Made by a program: the position numbers and the translations under genes | Notes under the pieces: model-generated | The model's input: only the letters and a program-made list of their open reading frames with translations | Database searches by the model: none | Told to the model about the DNA's origin: nothing | In this document: in pieces, positions 1 through 4,273 of the stretch | How positions within the stretch are numbered: the first letter of the stretch is position 1 | How the letters are laid out: the number at the start of each line of letters is the position of its first letter | Source: Planktomarina sp. | GTDB lineage: Bacteria > Pseudomonadota > Alphaproteobacteria > Rhodobacterales > Rhodobacteraceae | Direction of reading: 5' to 3' | Assembly: GCA_022425445.1 (NCBI GenBank) | Contig: JAKMFM010000065.1 | Coordinates: 1 to 5,913 of the forward strand | Length of the DNA: 5,913 nt

Positions 1-256
1 GACCGCGCGCCTCAATACGCCCAGCAACGGCCTGAGGCGCCTGCAGGCGCAAACCCGTTGGGCAAGCGCGAAGCCAGACGCGATCATCTGAAACCAACTG
101 CGCCCCGAGAGCCAGCATATCAATCGCCAGGCTGGATTTACCGACACCTGAAGGTCCAAGGACCAAAAGCCCGCACCCATCGATCGACACGGCTGTACCA
201 TGCAGCAACAACGCGTGATCGTCATCGCTGTAATTTCTCCAAGCATCATAATCCAT
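1..256 (-). CDS. hprK: HPr kinase/phosphorylase, short alphaproteobacterial type (3' end cut by window)
   Basis: HprK phosphorylates the PTS carrier HPr on a serine, and in the family it can also reverse this, in the cytoplasm. The first 85 residues are visible. They show the opening LLLHGTAVSIDG, a Walker A loop GPSGVGKS at about residues 34-41, the LVSDDRV segment (about 54-60) and AGRIEARG at about 78-85, which begins the HprK signature region. The protein lacks the N-terminal domain of Firmicutes HprK, as is normal for alphaproteobacteria. The ATG at 256-254 lies 4 bases after the stop of the kinase-remnant gene. There is no strong ribosome binding site, so translation is probably coupled to that upstream gene. 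Family knowledge: the usual downstream neighbours (rapZ, EIIA, HPr) would lie beyond position 1. The identification is firm. The exact start is less certain, because many relatives begin nearer LLLHGT. Confidence 0.93.
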   Translation of the reverse strand, partial: MDYDAWRNYSDDDHALLLHGTAVSIDGCGLLVLGPSGVGKSSLAIDMLALGAQLVSDDRVWLRACPTGLRLQAPQAVAGRIEARG

Positions 257-260
257 GACG

Positions 261-716
261 TTACACCGGCAGACCAAACAAAAAGCGCGCGCCAAAAGCC
301 GGGCCCGCGCCCGGCGGCTGAACCGGCTCCGCACGAATGACACCTGAATGGGCCGCAACGATCTGCGCAACTTCCGCAAGACCGGTCGTGAAGCCCTCCA
401 CCTCCTGCGCACGCAATGCGGCCGGATCTCCAGCCCCGCATAGGCATTGGTTCACACCGTCCGGCAACGGCGGGCCTGTATCTTCGACCACGACCACAAG
501 CATGAGATCTTGAACCCGCGTCCAGATCCGAATTTCATCTCCCCAGACGCATCTTTGAATGGCATTTGACAAAAACGCAGACAAGATATCCCCCGCGGCC
601 GGCAGCTCTACCACGAGCAGATGGGACAAGGTCGGCCGACGGGTCATCGGCGATCGCAAAACCCCCATAAACCATCGATTTCGGCGGTATAGAATGAGGT
701 CATTCATTGCGACCAT
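261..716 (-). CDS. Degenerate ChvG-like kinase remnant: isolated HATPase domain, no sensor and no phospho-accepting histidine
   Basis: This gene sits exactly where ChvG, the sensor kinase for ChvI, normally lies, but encodes 151 residues instead of the usual roughly 550-600. Seen: an N-box-like FLSNAIQR (about 48-55), a G1-like EDTGPPLPDG (about 78-87), a G2-like EGFTTGLAEV followed by AQIVAAHSGVI (about 107-127), and a C-terminal GARFLFGLPV, which matches the usual ChvG ending GARF..LP. Missing: periplasmic sensor, membrane helices, HAMP and the H-box dimerisation helix. The ATP-binding boxes are eroded: the first N of the N box is A, and G2 reads GFTTGLA rather than GxGLGLA. Residues 21-27 (RSPMTRR) resemble the SPLTR motif before the first membrane helix of ChvG, which suggests an internal deletion (inference). 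The frame is open throughout, with GAGGA 5 bases before the ATG (a second ATG lies 9 bases on). It may be a repurposed regulator or a decaying gene; catalytic activity is unlikely. Confidence 0.75.
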   Translation of the reverse strand: MVAMNDLILYRRNRWFMGVLRSPMTRRPTLSHLLVVELPAAGDILSAFLSNAIQRCVWGDEIRIWTRVQDLMLVVVVEDTGPPLPDGVNQCLCGAGDPAALRAQEVEGFTTGLAEVAQIVAAHSGVIRAEPVQPPGAGPAFGARFLFGLPV

Positions 717-739
717 CCAATCCTCGCGACGATTGAGAC

Positions 740-1441
740 TTAAGCTTCATTATATCGGTAACCGATCCCATAGAGTGTCTCAATTGCATCAAAGTTCCCG
801 TCCACCCGTCGCATTTTTTTGCGCAGTCGCTTGATATGGCTGTCTATTGTCCGGTCATCAACATAGACCTGATCGTCATAGGCCACATCCATCAGTTGAT
901 CGCGGCTTTTGACAAAACCCGGTCTGACAGCCAGCGTCTTCAGCAACGCAAATTCCGTAACAGTCAAGGCAACGGCCAGTCCACGCCACGTCACCCCGTG
1001 GCGCATCGGGTCCATCGACAAATGGCCACGCACCATAATGGATGTATCATTTCCCTCCGGCGCTTGATCTTCTCCCAACGGCTCCCCGCGTCGCAATACC
1101 GCGCGGATACGTTCGAACAAGACCCGTGGCGAACATGGTTTTTTCACATAATCATCGGCCCCCATGCGCAGACCTAAAACTTCGTCAATCTCATCGTCTT
1201 TCGTGGTGCAAAACATCACCGGGATGGTCGACACATGCCTCAGACGTTGCAACACATCCATGCCATCGAGACCCGGCAACTTCGTTTCCAGCACCAAAAT
1301 ATCAGGCAGAAACTTTGACAAAGCCTCCCAAGCAGAGTGCCCATCGCCATAGCATTCAACTTCAAACCCTTCAGCTTCAAGCATCATAGAGAGGGACATG
1401 ATATGACTGCGATCATCATCGACAAGAATTATTCTTGGCAT
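740..1441 (-). CDS. chvI: ChvI-type OmpR/PhoB-family response regulator with Asp-to-Glu change at the phosphorylation site
   Basis: This is a transcription regulator of the ChvG-ChvI (ExoS-ChvI, BvrS-BvrR) two-component system, 233 residues, the normal length. The receiver domain (about 1-118) has the acidic pair D8-D9, the switch threonine near T79 and the conserved lysine K101 in KKP. After the linker comes a winged-helix DNA-binding domain (about 135-230) with the recognition region VYVDDRTIDSHIKRLRKKMR, typical of ChvI. The phosphorylated aspartate, expected in a LDIKMP-like motif, is E52 here: the sequence reads LVLETKLPGLDGM, and the codon is GAA at 1288-1286. The phenylalanine usual after KP is also replaced, by cysteine (KKPCS). 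The start ATG (1441-1439) follows AGAGGA with 8 bases spacing. It is first in an operon with the kinase remnant and hprK, and divergent from pckA. The family assignment is firm; the effect of E52 is inference. Confidence 0.95.
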   Translation of the reverse strand: MPRIILVDDDRSHIMSLSMMLEAEGFEVECYGDGHSAWEALSKFLPDILVLETKLPGLDGMDVLQRLRHVSTIPVMFCTTKDDEIDEVLGLRMGADDYVKKPCSPRVLFERIRAVLRRGEPLGEDQAPEGNDTSIMVRGHLSMDPMRHGVTWRGLAVALTVTEFALLKTLAVRPGFVKSRDQLMDVAYDDQVYVDDRTIDSHIKRLRKKMRRVDGNFDAIETLYGIGYRYNEA

Positions 1442-1539
1442 GGGTATCGTCCTCTGATCGGCTCAACATTTTAACACTGATATCTATCACCACTTTCTGT
1501 AGTTTTGCCGATCTGTGCAACACGTAACTACGAATCAGC

Positions 1540-1572
1540 CTGCAACTCGCAGCACTATGATCTGCAATTCGC
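1540..1572. repeat. Direct repeat pair A, 11-mers 22 bases apart
   Basis: CTGCAACTCGC (1540-1550) recurs as CTGCAATTCGC (1562-1572) with one mismatch. The offset of 22 bases is about two helical turns. A weaker partial copy, TGCAAC, lies at 1516-1521. OmpR-family regulators bind direct repeats on one face of the helix, so this is a candidate ChvI site between chvI and pckA. Binding is inferred. Confidence 0.5.
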
Positions 1573-1608
1573 TTCGATGACGTTAATTTTGCCTAGGTCA
1601 AAAAGATT

Positions 1609-1638
1609 ATTGCGCCAAACTGCCACTGATTGCGCTAA
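1609..1638. repeat. Direct repeat pair B, 10-mers 20 bases apart
   Basis: ATTGCGCCAA (1609-1618) recurs as ATTGCGCTAA (1629-1638) with one mismatch and an offset of 20 bases. The second copy lies inside TGATTGCGCTAACG (1627-1640). That matches 9 of the 12 fixed positions of TGTTAnCGnTAACA, which I recall as the motif of the LacI-family carbon regulator CceR in Rhodobacter. The pckA-proximal position fits a carbon-control operator, but the left half-site is poor. Confidence 0.45.
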
Positions 1639-1706
1639 CGACAAGACCCGATACTGTTGATGGTCTACCGTGTCATGTTAAAGGCTATTTGAAAGATGCA
1701 AGCCCT

Positions 1707-1711
1707 AGGAG
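1707..1711 (+). promoter_or_regulatory. Ribosome binding site that fixes the pckA start
   Basis: AGGAG stands 7 bases before the ATG at 1719. It supports that codon over an in-frame TTG at 1689, which would lie upstream of this ribosome binding site and add ten residues (LKDASPRSSG) not expected at the start of PckA. Confidence 0.85.
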
Positions 1712-1718
1712 CAGTGGC

Positions 1719-3320
1719 ATGACCAATGGACGCGTAAATCCTCAATTCACCCTCGACGATCAAGGCATCACTGGGCTGGGGACTGTCTATTACAACCTGC
1801 TGGAACCTACGCTCATCGAGCAGGCTTTGGCCCGAAAAGAGGGCCAACTTGGAAAGGGCGGCGCATTCTTGGTTTCTACCGGAAAATTCACTGGCCGATC
1901 TCCAAAAGACAAACATGTGGTCAAAACCGCCTCTGTGGCCGATAGCATTTGGTGGGAAAATAATACCGCAATGTCTGAAGCGGGTTTTCAAGCGCTCTAT
2001 GAAGATATGATCGCTCACATGCAGGGGCGTGATTATTTTGTGCAAGATCTCTTTGGCGGCGCCGATCCCGCCAACCGCCTCGATGTGCGCATGGTGACAG
2101 AGCTGGCCTGGCATGGGCTGTTCATTCGCCATATGTTGCGCCGGCCTGACGCTGACGAGCTGGAAGAATTCACTGCCGATTGGACTGTGATAAATTGCCC
2201 CTCCTTTCAAGCCAACCCCGAGCGTCACAATTGCCGCTCTGAGACTGTGATCGCGATGAATTTTGACCGTCAGATCATCCTTATTGGTGGCACTGAATAT
2301 GCCGGTGAAAATAAGAAATCTGTCTTCTCATTGCTCAACTATTTATTGCCCGAAAAAGGCATTATGCCAATGCATTGCTCGGCCAATCATGCCCCCGGAA
2401 ACCCCGTGGACACCGCCGTTTTCTTTGGGCTTTCGGGCACGGGGAAAACCACACTTTCAGCCGACCCCTCCCGCGTTTTGATCGGCGATGACGAGCATGG
2501 CTGGTCTGACCGCGGCACCTTCAATTTTGAAGGCGGGTGCTACGCCAAAACCATCAACCTCAGTGCAGAGGCCGAACCAGAAATTTTCGCAACAACCGCA
2601 AAATTTGGCACGGTTATTGAAAATATGGTCTATGATCCCAAAACCAAAGAGCTAGATTTCGACGATGACAGCCTGACGGCCAATATGCGCTGCGCCTATC
2701 CTTTGGAATACATCTCAAACGCCTCGCCAACAGCGCTTGGCGGGCATCCCAAAAATATCATCATGTTGACCTGTGACAGCTTTGGCGTTCTGCCACCAAT
2801 CGCCCGTTTGACGCCTGCGCAGGCCATGTATCACTTTCTGTCAGGCTTCACCGCCAAAGTGGCCGGTACAGAGCGCGGCGTGACTGAACCGCAGCCGACC
2901 TTCTCAACCTGCTTCGGCGCCCCTTTCATGCCGCGCCGTCCTGAAGTTTATGGCAACCTTCTGCGCGAAAAAATCGCCAAACATGGTGCAACCTGCTGGT
3001 TGGTGAATACTGGCTGGACAGGCGGCGCTTACGGAACAGGCAGCCGCATGCCGATCCGTGCCACCCGCTTGTTGCTCAGCGCTGCGCTCGATGGCACCCT
3101 GGCCAATGGCACATTCCGAACCGATCCAAATTTTGGTTTTGAAGTGCCAACCTCAGTGCCAGGCGTGGCAGATCTCTTACTCGAGCCAAGACGCACATGG
3201 GAAGACAAAGAGGCCTATGACGCGCAAGCCGAAAAGCTCGTCACGATGTTCAGCGAAAATTTCAAGCAATATTTGCCGCATATTGATGAAGACGTGCGCG
3301 CGATTGCATTGGGCGCATAA
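1719..3320 (+). CDS. pckA: Phosphoenolpyruvate carboxykinase (ATP)
   Basis: PckA converts oxaloacetate and ATP to PEP, CO2 and ADP, the first committed step of gluconeogenesis from C4 acids; it is cytoplasmic. The protein has 533 residues, the usual length. Seen in order: the opening GRVNP (4-8) typical of alphaproteobacteria; substrate motif TGKFTGRSPKDK with R60 (54-65); YAGENKK with K200 (194-200); MHCSAN with metal ligand H219; P-loop GLSGTGKTT with K243 and T244 (237-245); IGDDEHGW with metal ligand D258 (255-262); FNFEGGCYAK (268-277); and R324 in NMRCAYP. By comparison with E. coli PckA, these are R65, K213, H232, K254, T255, D269 and R333, so all key residues are intact. It is divergent from chvI, which fits reported ChvGI control in Agrobacterium. 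The 29-base gap to the convergent next gene holds no convincing terminator. Confidence 0.98.
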   Translation: MTNGRVNPQFTLDDQGITGLGTVYYNLLEPTLIEQALARKEGQLGKGGAFLVSTGKFTGRSPKDKHVVKTASVADSIWWENNTAMSEAGFQALYEDMIAHMQGRDYFVQDLFGGADPANRLDVRMVTELAWHGLFIRHMLRRPDADELEEFTADWTVINCPSFQANPERHNCRSETVIAMNFDRQIILIGGTEYAGENKKSVFSLLNYLLPEKGIMPMHCSANHAPGNPVDTAVFFGLSGTGKTTLSADPSRVLIGDDEHGWSDRGTFNFEGGCYAKTINLSAEAEPEIFATTAKFGTVIENMVYDPKTKELDFDDDSLTANMRCAYPLEYISNASPTALGGHPKNIIMLTCDSFGVLPPIARLTPAQAMYHFLSGFTAKVAGTERGVTEPQPTFSTCFGAPFMPRRPEVYGNLLREKIAKHGATCWLVNTGWTGGAYGTGSRMPIRATRLLLSAALDGTLANGTFRTDPNFGFEVPTSVPGVADLLLEPRRTWEDKEAYDAQAEKLVTMFSENFKQYLPHIDEDVRAIALGA

Positions 3321-3349
3321 ATCGGCTCAATCCGCTGAGGGACTAGGGA

Positions 3350-4111
3350 TCACATCACCCCGCGGCGGATCAAATTGAGGCCAGCCAGGATTAAAACGCT
3401 CAACGTCGCGATGCGAAACATATTTTGGTTGATACGATCTTGTATTTGAAACCCAATCCATATGCCCAAACAGGCAGGAGCAATCGCAAAGCCGCCAAGG
3501 CCCAACGCCTGCGGCGTTGCGATGCCAGAACCGAGGTGGCCAAATAACAGCAACACGGCCCCAAGGCCATAAATCACCCCCTGCGCTCGCATTTGGGCCT
3601 GCTTTTCCAATTGATAGGCTGACAGATACATCACAGTCGGGGGACCCCAAACACCTGAAATCCCGCCACCAATGCCGGCAATAACCGCACAAACAAAGGA
3701 CAAGCCCGCACCGCTGCGCCCGTGGGGTTTCCAGCCACTCAACATCAAACTGGCGAAGCCCACCACCAAGAGTCCAAGGCAGAGAAAGAACAATTCCTGT
3801 GACAAAAGCGGGACAAGCTGGGTGGTTGCCAACAGCACCCCGTAGCCCAGCCCCAGAAACCAGCGATGGTCATAAAGCGAGCGGAGCGCGGCCGTAAAAC
3901 CCTGTCGGCCCGCCTGCCAACCATTGGTGACAAGCGTGGGAAGAATCAAAATACCGAGCGCCAAATCCGGTCCGACGAAAATGGTCATGCCGGAGATAAA
4001 GATCATTGGCATGGCAAATCCAACAATACCCTTCACCATCCCAGCAATCACGGCTGTCGCGGCAATCAAAAGAAGTAAATCAGCAGTATATAGGCTCAAA
4101 GTCTGGGTCAT
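3350..4111 (-). CDS. TauE/SafE-family membrane permease (putative anion or organosulfonate/sulfite exporter)
   Basis: This is an integral inner-membrane protein of 253 residues, the normal size for the family. About eight hydrophobic segments are visible, roughly at 11-30, 33-60, 84-101, 106-124, 136-160, 175-198, 203-222 and 231-249. The two halves each carry the glycine-rich family signature: AGMVKGIVGFAMPM (23-36) and IAGIGGGISGVWGPP (144-158), consistent with the internal duplication known in TauE/SafE. The family exports sulfite, sulfoacetate or related anions, or imports small acids; the substrate cannot be read from this sequence. An in-frame ATG at 4165-4163 would add 18 residues. I prefer 4111-4109 because it begins about ten residues before the first membrane segment, but neither start has a strong ribosome binding site. 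It converges with pckA and diverges from mcd, so no operon partner is visible. Confidence 0.88.
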   Translation of the reverse strand: MTQTLSLYTADLLLLIAATAVIAGMVKGIVGFAMPMIFISGMTIFVGPDLALGILILPTLVTNGWQAGRQGFTAALRSLYDHRWFLGLGYGVLLATTQLVPLLSQELFFLCLGLLVVGFASLMLSGWKPHGRSGAGLSFVCAVIAGIGGGISGVWGPPTVMYLSAYQLEKQAQMRAQGVIYGLGAVLLLFGHLGSGIATPQALGLGGFAIAPACLGIWIGFQIQDRINQNMFRIATLSVLILAGLNLIRRGVM

Positions 4112-4273
4112 AGGCGCAGCATAGCGGCACGCGATTGCCACGACACTACAATTCGACTGCGACATAATACTTCAAAATAGCATTTTCTTTTGAATGAAAG
4201 TTGTGCTGCGGCTGCAAACAACCTACGTTACTCCGTAAGCGTAAACTCGTGACTGCAGAAATAGGATGTGAAT
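4112..4273. promoter_or_regulatory. Divergent intergenic region upstream of mcd, with small inverted repeats
   Basis: This 162-base region must contain the mcd promoter and that of the leftward membrane-protein gene. GTTGT (4200-4204) and ACAAC (4218-4222) form an inverted repeat around GC-rich sequence, with TGCAAAC inside the right half. TTAC-TCC-GTAA (4228-4238) forms a second, compact inverted repeat. Either could be an operator. TGCAAA resembles the core I recall for RamB/ScfR-type acetate-metabolism regulators. The first 54 bases would be coding if the longer membrane-protein start is used. For mcd, AGGA at 4263-4266 lies 7 bases before its ATG. No clear -35/-10 pair was found. Confidence 0.4.

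Larger units (their letters stand above)
1442..1718. promoter_or_regulatory. Divergent chvI-pckA intergenic region
   Basis: These 277 bases must carry the promoters of chvI (leftward) and pckA (rightward). Visible elements are two pairs of direct repeats (entered separately), a small inverted repeat TGATA-TC-TATCA at 1478-1489 close to chvI, and a weak -35-like TTGATG at 1657-1662 followed by an AT-rich TTAAAG around 1678-1683, which might be a pckA promoter. No promoter match is strong enough to map a start site. In Agrobacterium, pckA is reported to depend on ChvG-ChvI, so a ChvI site here is plausible, but none is proven by the sequence. Confidence 0.6.

Noticed and set aside
261..716. Frameshifted full-length ChvG with its N-terminus in another frame
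   Set aside because: chvI ends at 740, only 23 bases upstream, so there is no room for the missing part; it is a true deletion, not a frameshift.
559..1389. Plus-strand open frames at 559-834, 836-1177 and 1042-1389
   Set aside because: They lie antisense to chvI and the kinase remnant, show no recognisable domain, and the opposite strand gives clear family matches.
1689..1718. TTG at 1689 as the pckA start
   Set aside because: It lies upstream of the AGGAG at 1707-1711, adds ten residues not expected in PckA, and is weaker than the ATG at 1719.
1665..2228. 187-codon minus-strand open frame inside pckA
   Set aside because: It is fully antisense to the conserved PckA N-terminal half and has no family features; it is a shadow of biased codon use.
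3321..3370. Possible bidirectional terminator between pckA and the permease gene (CTCA/TGAG hairpin; ATCCGC/GCGGAT arms)
   Set aside because: The first stem has only 4 pairs, the second has a loop of about 29 bases reaching into the permease gene, and neither has a T-run.
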